Shown: in pieces, positions 46,535-55,149 of the stretch
How positions within the stretch are numbered: the stretch's first letter is position 1
Layout of the letters: each line of letters begins with the position of its first letter
Source: an uncultured Pelagibacteraceae bacterium
GTDB lineage: Bacteria > Pseudomonadota > Alphaproteobacteria > Pelagibacterales > Pelagibacteraceae
Length of the DNA stretch: 64,000 nucleotides
Assembly: GCA_902592655.1 (NCBI GenBank)
Contig: CACJFE010000001.1
Location: forward strand, 62,001-126,000
Direction: 5' to 3'
The notes under the pieces: generated by a model
What the model was told of the DNA's origin: nothing
Seen by the model: only the letters and a program-made list of their open reading frames with translations
Databases searched by the model: none
Made by a program: the position numbers and the translations under genes

Positions 46535-47692
46535 ATGGGAAAAGTTTATAAAGTCGGCCTAATTGGCTGTGGTCATATAGCTGAAACTTATTTTAGAGCA
46601 CATAAATATTTCAATAACTTTAAGATAATCAAATGTGCTGATATTAACAAATTCGCAGCTCAAAAGTGCGCTAAAACTTTTAAGATTAGTTCAGCTTCAG
46701 TTAATGAATTGCTTAAAGATAAAGAAATTCAAGTTATTCTAAACTTAACGATACCTAATGCACATTATTTAATAGCTAAAAATTCATTACTTAATGGTAA
46801 ACATGTTTATTCTGAAAAACCATTAGCTGTTTCTTTTAAAGATGGAAAAGAACTTATAAAAATAGCAAAAAGAAAAAAACTTTTTATTGGAAATGCTCCT
46901 GATACTTTTTTAGGTGGAGGAAATCAAAAAGCAAGAGAACTTTTAGACAAAAAAGTGATAGGTAAAGTGAAATTTGGAACAGGAATATTTGCCTATCCTG
47001 GTATACAATCTTATCATCCTAACCCAGAGCCTTGGTTTGCTAAAAAAGGAGGAGGACCAGTTATAGACATGGGTCCATATTATTTAACGGCTTTAGTAAA
47101 TTTATTGGGTCCAGCTAAAGAAGTAACAAGTATTAGCTCAAAAGGAGTTAGCAAGCGCACTATTGGTTTAGGTCCGAAAAAAGGGAAAAAATTTAAAGTA
47201 GAGTGTCCAACTACTTATTTTTCTACTATAAAATTTCATAATGGCACGATAATTAGATTAACTTTATCTTTTGATGTTATTTCTCATCTTAGGAATCATA
47301 TAGAACTTTACGGAGAAAGCGGTTCTATGATAGTTCCAGATCCAAATATGTTTGGGGGATCAGTCTTAATCAGTAAAAAATTAGGCAGTTCATGGCAGAA
47401 CCATCGAACAAATAGAATGACCTTGGGAAAAATAAATATAAGATCCCAAAGCTCTAGAGCCAATGAGTCTCCTACTAACGCAAATTACAGAGGCGTTGGA
47501 TTATCGGAGATGATAAATTCAATTCAAAATAAGAGAACACATAGATGTAACGGAAATTTATCTCTTCACGTTTTAAATATTATAGAGGCGATTCATTTAT
47601 CTGCAAGAAATAATAAAAAACAAAGAATTTCTATTAAATGTGAAAAGCCAAAACCATTTACAAATAAAGAGATTAATTCAATAATTAAATAG
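46535..47692 (+). CDS. Gfo/Idh/MocA-family dehydrogenase
   Basis: A 385-residue NAD(P)-dependent sugar/cyclitol dehydrogenase. Seen: VGLIGCGHIAETYFRAHKY (Rossmann fold), GKHVYSEKPLAV (EKP motif), NAPDTFLGGGNQKARELLD and GGGPVIDMGPYYLTALVNLL. The last parts match a branch often found next to inositol genes. The likely role is oxidation of scyllo-inositol or a related sugar; this is inferred from iolD next door. The tail overlaps the ROK kinase gene by 8 bases, convergent. Confidence 0.87.
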   Translation: MGKVYKVGLIGCGHIAETYFRAHKYFNNFKIIKCADINKFAAQKCAKTFKISSASVNELLKDKEIQVILNLTIPNAHYLIAKNSLLNGKHVYSEKPLAVSFKDGKELIKIAKRKKLFIGNAPDTFLGGGNQKARELLDKKVIGKVKFGTGIFAYPGIQSYHPNPEPWFAKKGGGPVIDMGPYYLTALVNLLGPAKEVTSISSKGVSKRTIGLGPKKGKKFKVECPTTYFSTIKFHNGTIIRLTLSFDVISHLRNHIELYGESGSMIVPDPNMFGGSVLISKKLGSSWQNHRTNRMTLGKINIRSQSSRANESPTNANYRGVGLSEMINSIQNKRTHRCNGNLSLHVLNIIEAIHLSARNNKKQRISIKCEKPKPFTNKEINSIIK

Positions 47693-48584
47693 AGTTTTGC
47701 CTACTCAAAATAGCAGCACCCCTAACGCCGCTTGCGTCCCCGTGCTTTGGTTTTAAAAATACTGTTTTAAGATTAGGTTCATTTATAAATGATGATGTTT
47801 TTTTTTTAATTTGATCTAAAAAATCTATTTCATTAGAAATTCCTCCGCCAAAAACAATAGCATCCGGATCAAGAGTTGTTATTATTATTACCAAACATCT
47901 TGCTAAAATATCCTTATACTCATTTATAAATAAAGTGGAGTTAGGTTCCTTTTTTCTATATCTGCTAAAAATTTCTTTTGCTGAAATGTTTTCATTAAAT
48001 TGTTGATTAAATCTTCTCTCTATTGATTTACCTGATAAATAACCCTCTAGTCTATTTGAAAAATCTAAGATTTTATCAGATTTCAGGTTTGGTGTATTTG
48101 TAAGTGGCATTTGATTTAAACTCCATTCTCCTGCCAAGCCATTTGTTCCAGATATTATCTTTTTATTTATTACTAGACCACCGCCACAGCCTGATCCCAA
48201 TATAATTCCAAAAACTGATTCGTAGTGACTAGCTGATCCATCAAAAGCCTCAGATAAACAAAAACAATTAGCATCATTTTCTGAAAGAAAATTATTATTT
48301 ATTTTTAATTTTAAGTCTTTTATCAAGTTTTTATTATTTAGCCATTGAGAGTTATGCGCATTTTTAATTAATCCGGTAGTTTTATCTACTGCTCCGGGAT
48401 GACATATGCCTACATTAAATTTTCCAGATTTATTTTCTAATTTTTTTACAATTTCAGTTATTGAAATTATTGTGTTTTCATAATCCTTAGGTGTTTGAAC
48501 TCTGTCTCTTTTTAATTCTTTATTATTATTATCAAGAAGAACGTACTCTATTTTGGTTGCACCTAAATCTATTCCTATTTGCAT
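47685..48584 (-). CDS. ROK-family sugar kinase lacking the zinc motif
   Basis: A 299-residue ROK kinase. Seen: IGIDLGATKIEYVLLD (phosphate site), NDANCFCLSEAFDGSA (catalytic Asp104), GIILGSGCGGGLVINKKI and IVFGGGISNEIDF. In most ROK kinases a GH followed by a CxCGxxGC zinc cluster comes after GEW; here residues 155-180 read WSLNQMPLTNTP and on to NRLEGYLSG with no Cys or His. It directly follows the transporter genes in the frcBCAK order, so it may phosphorylate the imported sugar. Confidence 0.87.
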   Translation of the reverse strand: MQIGIDLGATKIEYVLLDNNNKELKRDRVQTPKDYENTIISITEIVKKLENKSGKFNVGICHPGAVDKTTGLIKNAHNSQWLNNKNLIKDLKLKINNNFLSENDANCFCLSEAFDGSASHYESVFGIILGSGCGGGLVINKKIISGTNGLAGEWSLNQMPLTNTPNLKSDKILDFSNRLEGYLSGKSIERRFNQQFNENISAKEIFSRYRKKEPNSTLFINEYKDILARCLVIIITTLDPDAIVFGGGISNEIDFLDQIKKKTSSFINEPNLKTVFLKPKHGDASGVRGAAILSRQNSI

Positions 48585-49378
48585 TAATTAGTTGAAGACC
48601 TATTCATTTCTTGAAGCTCTACCTCTAATTTATTTAGCTCTTCACCACCTGCCATCATACTTAAAAGTTTTTCTCTAGAAATATCTTTTTTTTCATAAGT
48701 GCCTAAACTTTTTCCTCTATTTAATACTGTAAAGCTATTTCCAACTGGATAAGCGTGATGAACGTTATGTGTTATTAAAATTACTGCCAATCCCTGTGAA
48801 GCGGCTTTAACTATATATTTTAAAACAACTGAAGCTTGATGCACTCCAAGAGCAGAAGTAGGCTCATCTAAAACAAGAACTTTTGCTCCAAAGTATATAG
48901 CTCTACTTATAGCTAAACACTGTCTTTCACCTCCCGACATAGTTCCGACTGCCTGAGATGGATCTCTAACATCAATACCTATCTGCCCCATTCTCTCGGC
49001 AGCTATTTTATTTGCTTTATCTATATCAAACGTTTTGAAAAATGGTGGACCTTTCATTGGTTCTCTTCCCATAAAAAAGTTTCTAGTTACACTCATTAAA
49101 GAGACTAAAGCTAGATCTTGGTACACGGTAGCTATGCCCATATCTAATGCATCTTTGGGACTGTCAAATATTGTTTTTTTTCCCTCAACAATAATTTCTC
49201 CTTCATCAGGCCTATGTACTCCAGCTAATGTTTTAATTAAAGTTGACTTACCTGCACCGTTGTCACCAAGAAGACACATAATTTCACCTTTTTTTAATTT
49301 CATAGTTACATCTTTAAGAGCTATTACTTTTCCAAAAAATTTACTTATGTTGTTAAATTGAACTAAATAGTTTGACAT
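48584..49378 (-). CDS. Sugar ABC transporter ATP-binding protein (single cassette)
   Basis: A 264-residue ABC ATPase. Walker [18 protein letters not shown]-loop region TVYQDLALV, signature [15 protein letters not shown], Walker [13 protein letters not shown] and H-loop [11 protein letters not shown]. It is a one-cassette FrcA-like protein rather than the doubled cassette of RbsA or MglA. It sits between permease and kinase genes with one-base overlaps. Confidence 0.93.
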   Translation of the reverse strand: MSNYLVQFNNISKFFGKVIALKDVTMKLKKGEIMCLLGDNGAGKSTLIKTLAGVHRPDEGEIIVEGKKTIFDSPKDALDMGIATVYQDLALVSLMSVTRNFFMGREPMKGPPFFKTFDIDKANKIAAERMGQIGIDVRDPSQAVGTMSGGERQCLAISRAIYFGAKVLVLDEPTSALGVHQASVVLKYIVKAASQGLAVILITHNVHHAYPVGNSFTVLNRGKSLGTYEKKDISREKLLSMMAGGEELNKLEVELQEMNRSSTN

Positions 49379-50505
49379 TATTTGCTTTCCGTTACCTTTC
49401 TTCTTATATAATTATTAAAGATTACTGCAATTAACATCATTGCTCCTAAAAAAACTTTAAACCAGTCCGTATCCACATCAGTATAAAATATACCCATTGA
49501 TACTGTTCCGAAAATTAAAGCTCCAAATGCAGCACCTATTGCTGAACCATAACCGCCAGTCAATAAACAGCCTCCAACAACTGCGGCTGCAATAGCTTCT
49601 AACTCCTTTAAAGTTCCACGCATAGTATCAGCTGAACCAGCATCCAAAACTTGAATAGTTGCGAAAATAGTTGCCGCTACTGCAGTGCCTATAAATAAAC
49701 TTATTTTTACTCTACCAACTGGTACTCCAACATTGTTAGCACCATTTTTGTCTCCTCCAGATGCAAATATCCAATTTCCATATCTTGTTTTCATTAGTAT
49801 CCATGTTGTAATAATTGCCAAAGCTATGAACCATATTACTGATGGAGGTATTCCTGTGGCAAGTGGAGTTCCATCTGTTCTCAGTGCAATCAAATTCATC
49901 GAACCTAACCAAGTAAAGACCCATTTAAAAGTATCAGTTGCAAATATCCATGCTAATGGATCATCTTCGATTAAAACTCTTAGGCCTGGAACTTGCGTTC
50001 GACCAGTTATCAATCTTGTTATAGCTAAAGTTGCACCTCTTAAAATAAAAAGCATTGCAAGAGTGACGATAAATGATGGCAAGCCTGTTCTTACAACTAA
50101 TATTCCATTAAAATAACCTACTAGCACTGCCATTGCGAATGCAAAAATAATACTCATCCATAGTGGCCACCCCCAATAAATTGCTGGAATGGCTATACAT
50201 ATACCTGCAAATCCAATCATCGATCCTATAGATAGATCGAACTCTCCACCTATCATTAACATAGCAGCGGCAATAGCTATTATTCCTAGATTAGCTGAGA
50301 CATCTAAGAAGTTTAATACTCCATATGCACTAAACATTCCTGTATCACCAGCAACAATACCAAAAAATATAAATACAAGTATAGCTCCACCAAGAGCGCC
50401 AAGTTCGGGTCTATTTAACAATAACCTTAATTTAGAAACTTTTTTGAGTCTTTCATCCTGATTGAAATCAGTTTTTGTTTCAATACTTTTAGACTTTGTA
50501 GACAT
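49378..50505 (-). CDS. Sugar ABC transporter permease
   Basis: A 375-residue permease of the RbsC/FrcC (BPD_transp_2) family, with about ten membrane segments. Seen: [60 protein letters not shown] and [20 protein letters not shown]. The N-terminus is a charged cytoplasmic extension. A hairpin with T-tract separates it from the upstream binding-protein gene, so it is probably expressed at a lower level. Confidence 0.93.
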   Translation of the reverse strand: MSTKSKSIETKTDFNQDERLKKVSKLRLLLNRPELGALGGAILVFIFFGIVAGDTGMFSAYGVLNFLDVSANLGIIAIAAAMLMIGGEFDLSIGSMIGFAGICIAIPAIYWGWPLWMSIIFAFAMAVLVGYFNGILVVRTGLPSFIVTLAMLFILRGATLAITRLITGRTQVPGLRVLIEDDPLAWIFATDTFKWVFTWLGSMNLIALRTDGTPLATGIPPSVIWFIALAIITTWILMKTRYGNWIFASGGDKNGANNVGVPVGRVKISLFIGTAVAATIFATIQVLDAGSADTMRGTLKELEAIAAAVVGGCLLTGGYGSAIGAAFGALIFGTVSMGIFYTDVDTDWFKVFLGAMMLIAVIFNNYIRRKVTESK

Positions 50506-50517
50506 ATAAAAAAACTT

Positions 50518-50551
50518 AAAAAAAAAGGCCTAGTGAATAATCACTAGGCCT
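50518..50551 (-). terminator. Hairpin with T-tract between binding protein and permease genes
   Basis: Reading the minus strand, a perfect 11-base stem (AGGCCTAGTGA with TCACTAGGCCT, 50526-50536 and 50541-50551) with a 4-base loop is followed by eight or more T. It has all the hallmarks of an intrinsic terminator placed inside an operon. Such partial terminators leave the binding protein in excess over the membrane parts. Confidence 0.8.
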
Positions 50552-50565
50552 CTTAAATATTTTTA

Positions 50566-51489
50566 TTATCTATAACCTTGAGCAGCCCATTTTATTACGT
50601 CCTTCGCATTGTTAGGAGTAACAAAACCAGGTCCTGTCATTACAACACCAGCTGGCATTGTTCCATATCTCATATATTGAGAAAAGATAGCTATAGGTAA
50701 ATAACCTTGTAGATACTGTTGTTGGTCAATTAAAAACTCAACTTTTCCAGCAGCAGCAGCTTTTAACATACCCGGCGACATATCGAATGTACCAAGTTTA
50801 ACGCTTCCAACCTTACCAGCAGACTCTAATGCTTTTAAAGCAGCCTCTCCTGCAAGACCAGCTCCTAAAGTAAGAATAGTGTCATATCCACCACCTAATT
50901 TAGCAGCTACAGCTTTTTGAATTTCAGTCGGGTCATTTGATGTACCTAAAATGTCTACAGATCCACCGAAGCCTTTTTTGAAACCAGCACATCTTCTATC
51001 TAAAGCGACGTTACCTACTTCGTGGTTAACACATAGTGCTTTTTTACCGCCTGCAGCTTTCATTTTTTGTCCACCGCCTACACCAGCTTCAAATTCTGTT
51101 TGACCTACGTGAGCACTAATACCTAGTTTCATGTAGTCATCTGAACCTGAATTCATAGAGATTACTGGGATACCTGCAGATATTGCAGCTTTAACAGATT
51201 TACCTAAAGCAGCAGCATCTGGTAAAGTTATCACAATACCTTTTGGTTTTTGAGAAACAGCATTGTCAATTAATTTTGCCATTTCGACCATGTCGAATGT
51301 TGCTGGGGCTGTGTATTTGCAAGATACTTTCATATCTTTGCAAGCTTTATCAACTCCATTTTTTGCAACAGACCAGAAAGGGTCATTTGCTTGTCCATGA
51401 GATACAACAATAATATCAACTGCTAAAGCAGCTACTGACATCATTGCCCAGCTCATTAGAGCAGCAATTGTTAAGTATACTTTTTTCAT
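50566..51489 (-). CDS. Periplasmic sugar-binding protein of ABC importer
   Basis: A 307-residue Peripla_BP_4-type binding protein. Signal peptide 1-23 (MSWAMMSVAALA before VDII). Mature part: VVSHGQANDPFWSVAKNGVD, VITLPDAAALG, GIPVISMNSGSDDYM, ALCVNHEVGNVALDRRCAGF and LIDQQQYLQGYLPIAIFSQY. The family binds ribose, fructose, inositol and similar. The neighbouring IolG/IolE/IolD proteins point to a cyclitol or related sugar (inference). I chose the ATG at 51489, preceded by GAGGGAAAT, because it gives a proper signal peptide. Confidence 0.92.
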   Translation of the reverse strand: MKKVYLTIAALMSWAMMSVAALAVDIIVVSHGQANDPFWSVAKNGVDKACKDMKVSCKYTAPATFDMVEMAKLIDNAVSQKPKGIVITLPDAAALGKSVKAAISAGIPVISMNSGSDDYMKLGISAHVGQTEFEAGVGGGQKMKAAGGKKALCVNHEVGNVALDRRCAGFKKGFGGSVDILGTSNDPTEIQKAVAAKLGGGYDTILTLGAGLAGEAALKALESAGKVGSVKLGTFDMSPGMLKAAAAGKVEFLIDQQQYLQGYLPIAIFSQYMRYGTMPAGVVMTGPGFVTPNNAKDVIKWAAQGYR

Positions 51490-51517
51490 GATTATTTCCC
51501 TCATTTGTTTGTTAAAT

Positions 51518-51525
51518 TTGCGCAA
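51518..51525. promoter_or_regulatory. TTGCGCAA palindrome upstream of binding-protein gene
   Basis: A GC-centred perfect 8-base palindrome 29 bases before the start of the binding-protein gene, in otherwise AT-rich spacer. LacI-family regulators often bind CG-centred palindromes, so this could be the operator of the importer. No regulator gene is in the window. Confidence 0.3.
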
Positions 51526-51557
51526 TTAAAACAAAAAATTTATTAAAATTCAAAAGG

Positions 51558-51587
51558 AAAAAAAATACATACAACTAGAGGTAGTTG
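51558..51587 (-). terminator. Candidate terminator after the iolG-like gene
   Basis: On the minus strand, just after the iolG-like stop, CAACTA and TAGTTG form a 6-base stem (51572-51577 and 51582-51587) with a 4-base loop. It is followed after 6 bases by a run of eight T. The stem is short and the gap to the T-run is longer than ideal. Confidence 0.42.
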
Positions 51588-51590
51588 CAA

Positions 51591-52586
51591 TTACTTTAAT
51601 TTTACTACCTTTTTTTGCTTTAGAGATTGATATGCAGCATTAGCAATTTTTAAAGCTAAATAACCATCTTTGAAAGTTGATCTAGGTTTTATTTTATTTT
51701 TATGAAGAGAAATCACTTCATTCAATTGCAAATTATAAGCTTCTTTGTATCGTTCAATAAAAAAATTTAAAAAGGGTTTTTGAGAATGGGATTGACTTGA
51801 ATTAAATATCTCTGTGGCCGTACTCTTTTGATTGCCTGATAAAAGCATTCCTTTTTTTCCAAATAATTCAACCCTTTGATCATATCCAAAAGAACAATGT
51901 CTAGAATTTGTGATTATACATATTACACCTTTTTTTGATTTCATAGTTACCGTGGCTAATTCATGATCTTTAATTTTTTTATAAAAATTCTCAAATGAGC
52001 TTACAGATGCACTTATTTCAGAAATTTCATCTTTATTTAAATAATACCTACATAAATCAAAATCATGAATCATCATATCTCTAAAAATGCCCCCAGAAGA
52101 TTTAAGATAAGTCTTTGAAGGAGGTGCTGGATCTCTACTTGTAATTATTATTTTTTCTAATCTTCCTATTTTACCTTTTTCTAAATCTTTTTTAATTGAG
52201 TGGTGACCAGGATCAAATCTCCGATTAAAACCCATTTGTATCTTCGAGTTATTTTTCTTAACTTTTTTGAAAGTTTTAACAATTTTATTTATATTTAAGT
52301 CTAAAGGTTTTTCGCAAAAAATAGTTTTATTGTATTTGATACCCTCCTCGATAAATCTAATATGAGTATTAGTGGGGCTAGAAATAAAAATAATATCTAC
52401 TTTTTCGTCTGAAAAAATTTTTCTATAATCTTTTTCAATTTTACAATTATAAAGATTTTTAGCTTTTTTTCTTAGCTTATCAATCTTTTCGTATACATAT
52501 AGGAGATTAAGTGTCTTATTAAGGTATATATTTTGAGCATGCATTTGCCCGATTCTACCAAAACCCAAAAGTGCTACATTGATCAT
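51591..52586 (-). CDS. iolG: Inositol 2-dehydrogenase-like oxidoreductase (Gfo/Idh/MocA)
   Basis: A 331-residue NAD-dependent dehydrogenase. Seen: VALLGFGRIGQMHAQNIYLN, IFCEKPLDLNI (EKP motif with catalytic Lys), QMGFNRRFDPGHHSIKKDLE and GGIFRDMMIHDFDLCRYYLN. The GFNRRFDPGH stretch is typical of myo-inositol dehydrogenases. It starts divergently from iolE over 57 bases. I infer the first step of inositol breakdown (to 2-keto-inositol); other cyclitols or sugars are possible. Confidence 0.83.
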   Translation of the reverse strand: MINVALLGFGRIGQMHAQNIYLNKTLNLLYVYEKIDKLRKKAKNLYNCKIEKDYRKIFSDEKVDIIFISSPTNTHIRFIEEGIKYNKTIFCEKPLDLNINKIVKTFKKVKKNNSKIQMGFNRRFDPGHHSIKKDLEKGKIGRLEKIIITSRDPAPPSKTYLKSSGGIFRDMMIHDFDLCRYYLNKDEISEISASVSSFENFYKKIKDHELATVTMKSKKGVICIITNSRHCSFGYDQRVELFGKKGMLLSGNQKSTATEIFNSSQSHSQKPFLNFFIERYKEAYNLQLNEVISLHKNKIKPRSTFKDGYLALKIANAAYQSLKQKKVVKLK

Positions 52587-52643
52587 AAATTCTTTTGTAA
52601 CTTAATTATTTATAATATAAAATATTATTATTTTCTTAAAACT

Positions 52644-53543
52644 ATGTCGATAAGATTAGGAATAGCACCCATTGCATGGAGTAACGATGATATGCCTGAA
52701 TTAGGTGGCAAAACCTCACTAGAACAATGTTTAAAAGAAGCAAGTATGGCAGGTTTTACCGGAATTGAGTCTGGTGGAAAATTTCCAATAAATTCGAAAG
52801 AACTTATTCCAAAACTCGAAAAAGAGAATCTTAAATTATGTTCAGGTTGGTATGGAGCTCAACTATTAAAAAGATCACCCAAGGAAGAATTTAAACTTAT
52901 GCAAAAACAACTTAAATTATTCAAAGACTGTGAAGCACCTTGCATGGTTTTTGCCGAGGTAACAGACTCCATCCAGGGAGATCCTATTACACCGTTATCA
53001 AAAAGACCTAAATTAAATAAAGATGATTGGAATAGATTTATTAATTCAATAAATGAAATTAGTAAAATGATGATAGATGAAAATATGCCATTAGCTTATC
53101 ATCATCACATGGGAACAATAATTGAAACCGAGGAAGATACTTCCAGACTTATAGAAAATACGATGGACACAGTTAAATTATTGGTAGACACTGGTCATAT
53201 GTTGTTTGCTCAAGGTGACTCTATTAGATTAGTTGAAAATTTTTACGAACGTATAATTCACGTTCATTGCAAAGACATTAGAAAAGATATTTTAGAAAAA
53301 TCACTGAGAAATGATGTGACTTTTAGACAGGCTTTTTTAGATGGAGCATTTACTGTGCCGGGTGATGGATGCATTGACTACATTCCTTTCCTAAATACTT
53401 TAAAGAAAAAAAATTATTCAGGATGGCTTGTAGTAGAGGCGGAACAGGATCCTGCAAAAGCTAATCCATTTGAATATGCAAAAATTGGTTTCAACTATTT
53501 AAGTAAAACTGCAAAACAATGTGGTTTCAAAATTATTGATTAA
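52644..53543 (+). CDS. iolE: Myo-inosose-2 dehydratase
   Basis: A TIM-barrel protein of 299 residues. Seen: LGIAPIAWSNDDMPELGGKT at the start (nearly diagnostic of IolE), GFTGIESGGKFP, PLAYHHHMGTIIETEEDTSR, LLVDTGHMLFAQGD, IHVHCKDIRKDIL and WLVVEAEQDPAKANPFEYA. It dehydrates 2-keto-myo-inositol to the diketone that IolD opens. I chose the ATG at 52644, matching the usual N-terminus; the longer frame upstream would run into the iolG gene. Confidence 0.93.
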   Translation: MSIRLGIAPIAWSNDDMPELGGKTSLEQCLKEASMAGFTGIESGGKFPINSKELIPKLEKENLKLCSGWYGAQLLKRSPKEEFKLMQKQLKLFKDCEAPCMVFAEVTDSIQGDPITPLSKRPKLNKDDWNRFINSINEISKMMIDENMPLAYHHHMGTIIETEEDTSRLIENTMDTVKLLVDTGHMLFAQGDSIRLVENFYERIIHVHCKDIRKDILEKSLRNDVTFRQAFLDGAFTVPGDGCIDYIPFLNTLKKKNYSGWLVVEAEQDPAKANPFEYAKIGFNYLSKTAKQCGFKIID

Positions 53544-54049
53544 CGGTATACAGAGACTAATTCATTATTACCAGCTGCTACGCAAGGCGATTTTACGCAA
53601 GTCCCAACTACCCATTCAGAGCCTGCTTCTGTCTCAAAGTTATTTGAAGAAACAAAAATTATACCTTTATCTGTAGATTGACCTGCTTTACCTTCGGCTT
53701 GAATTCTAGGATCCTGAGAAGTTTGTATTAATGGTGTATTAATTGAATATGGATTTTTTAAATCAATATTAGTTAAAACGTAACTTACAATTTTTTCTGA
53801 AGTCCAAACAGAATTACACCTCTCACCCCAAGATGTTAAACCCTCTTCATTTGAACTGCACCTATTTACCTCACCATTTATGAAATCGACTACAGACTTG
53901 TGATTTGATTTTATATCATTTGCTTTTTGTAAAACTTCTGATCTAGTTGAAGCTGTCCATAATAACATTACAACAACATATGTAATAGAGCTTAATACTA
54001 AAATTTCTAATGGTCCAAAATTTTTTAATTTCCTATTTATATCTATCAT
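53540..54049 (-). CDS. Membrane-anchored hypothetical protein with pilin-like layout
   Basis: A 169-residue protein of unknown function. One N-terminal membrane helix (FGPLEILVLSSITYVVVMLL) with a Glu near its start, running into a helical segment, then a soluble part with four cysteines. The last two are in GTCVKSPCVAAGN close to the C-terminus. This layout is like type IV pilins or pseudopilins, but the classic cleavage motif is not clean and no pilus gene is near. Its tail overlaps iolE by 4 bases. It overlaps the dehydrogenase gene upstream by 4 bases. Confidence 0.65.
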   Translation of the reverse strand: MIDINRKLKNFGPLEILVLSSITYVVVMLLWTASTRSEVLQKANDIKSNHKSVVDFINGEVNRCSSNEEGLTSWGERCNSVWTSEKIVSYVLTNIDLKNPYSINTPLIQTSQDPRIQAEGKAGQSTDKGIIFVSSNNFETEAGSEWVVGTCVKSPCVAAGNNELVSVYR

Positions 54050-55002
54050 AATTTTACAATCATAGACTTATCAATCTTATTATTAAAAAAATCAATAATA
54101 TTCTTAGTTGTTTCTAAAGACATTCTAGATTTACATTCATTCGTAAACGTTGCTGAATGCGGACTTAACAAAACTTTTTTATTTGATAGTAAAGGATTAT
54201 TTTTATCCACTGGCTCTTTTTCAAAAACATCTAATCCTGCCCCAAAAATTATTTTCTCTCTTAATGCCTTATCTAAATCTATTTCGTTAATAATCCCACC
54301 TCTTGCAGTATTGATTAAGATTGCCTCTTTTTTCATACTCCTAAGTTTAGAATAATTAATTAAATTTTTAGTTTTTTCATTTAATGGAACATGTAAAGAA
54401 ACATAGTCGCAAATTTTTAACCCATCATCTAGATTTTCAATTTTTTGTCCTCCAAATCTCTCAACAATATATTTATTAACAAAAGGATCAAATACTTTTA
54501 CCTTCATTTCAAATCCTTTACATCTTTTGATTAAACTTTGTCCTATCCTTCCAAAACCAACAATTAAAATTTCTTTGTTAAAAAGCTCTAAAGTTGAAAT
54601 GGAAGATGCGTTTTTCTTAAAATTTCCAATTCTAACCTCCTGGTCGTATTGGTTAATACTTTTAGAAATGGAAAGCATCATGTAAATTACATGCTCTGCC
54701 ACAGCTACTGCATTAGCAGTAGCAGTTATTAATAAAGTTATATTGTTTTTTTTAATAAAATCTAAATCGATATTGTCATATCCCACACCGTGTCTTGATA
54801 TAACTTTTAGATTTTTACAATTTGATAAAATTTTTTCATTTAATTTTGAAACTCTTAGCGTACAAGCATCAAAGTTAGGAAGAACTTTTAATAAGTTATC
54901 TTCTGAAGAATCTTCGATTATTTCAAATTCAAAGTCAGGATTATTTTTTAATAAATTAATTCCGTCTTGGTGAATTTTTTCTATAATTGCTACTTTATGC
55001 AT
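54046..55002 (-). CDS. D-2-hydroxyacid dehydrogenase
   Basis: A 318-residue NAD-dependent enzyme of the D-2-hydroxyacid dehydrogenase family. Seen: LKVISRHGVGYDNIDLDFIK, the dinucleotide site ILIVGFGRIGQSLIKR, ILINTARGGIINEIDLDKAL (catalytic Arg) and LSPHSATFTNEC (catalytic His). It could reduce or oxidise a 2-hydroxyacid such as phosphoglycerate, glycerate or a sugar-acid product. No ACT domain, so it is not a full-length SerA. The ATG at 55002 abuts the left repeat of the integrated element. Confidence 0.88.
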   Translation of the reverse strand: MHKVAIIEKIHQDGINLLKNNPDFEFEIIEDSSEDNLLKVLPNFDACTLRVSKLNEKILSNCKNLKVISRHGVGYDNIDLDFIKKNNITLLITATANAVAVAEHVIYMMLSISKSINQYDQEVRIGNFKKNASSISTLELFNKEILIVGFGRIGQSLIKRCKGFEMKVKVFDPFVNKYIVERFGGQKIENLDDGLKICDYVSLHVPLNEKTKNLINYSKLRSMKKEAILINTARGGIINEIDLDKALREKIIFGAGLDVFEKEPVDKNNPLLSNKKVLLSPHSATFTNECKSRMSLETTKNIIDFFNNKIDKSMIVKL

Positions 55003-55006
55003 TTTT

Positions 55007-55035
55007 TTTGGCGGTCCCAAGGGGAATCGAACCCC
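55007..55035. repeat. Distal attachment site: direct repeat of tRNA-Glu 3' end
   Basis: A perfect 29-base copy of 59180-59208. It corresponds to the T arm, acceptor strand, discriminator and CCA of tRNA-Glu plus three bases, read on the minus strand. No tRNA body follows it: after CGAACCCC the sequence diverges at once. It marks the far end of an element integrated in tRNA-Glu. Confidence 0.93.
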
Positions 55036-55114
55036 GTTTCGGTGATCGTGACCTTAGGTCCGTAAGTCATACATACCAACACTTTTTGATTCTTTCAATC
55101 GCTAACAATCAACA

Positions 55115-55133
55115 GTGGACGCAGTGCGGACAC
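55115..55133. repeat. Candidate integrase arm sites, left end
   Basis: TGGACGC at 55116-55122 and CGGACAC at 55127-55133 start 11 bases apart, one helical turn, just inside the left repeat. The same heptamer occurs at the right end of the element. The integrase carries an arm-binding N-terminal domain that would need such sites. Confidence 0.6.
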
Positions 55134-55149
55134 AGAAAGGTATAGAAAA

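Noticed and set aside
49685-50461. Plus-strand frames opposite the ABC permease gene
   Set aside because: Antisense to an obvious permease and without any domain of their own.
52612-52628. Operator dyad ATAATAT-AAA-ATATTAT between iolG and iolE
   Set aside because: It is a perfect dyad, but is made only of A and T in a very AT-rich gap, so its information is too low to call.
55010-55090. A second tRNA or tmRNA gene at the left repeat
   Set aside because: Only the 3' T-arm and acceptor strand are present. The sequence beyond does not form the anticodon or D arms, so it is just the attachment copy.
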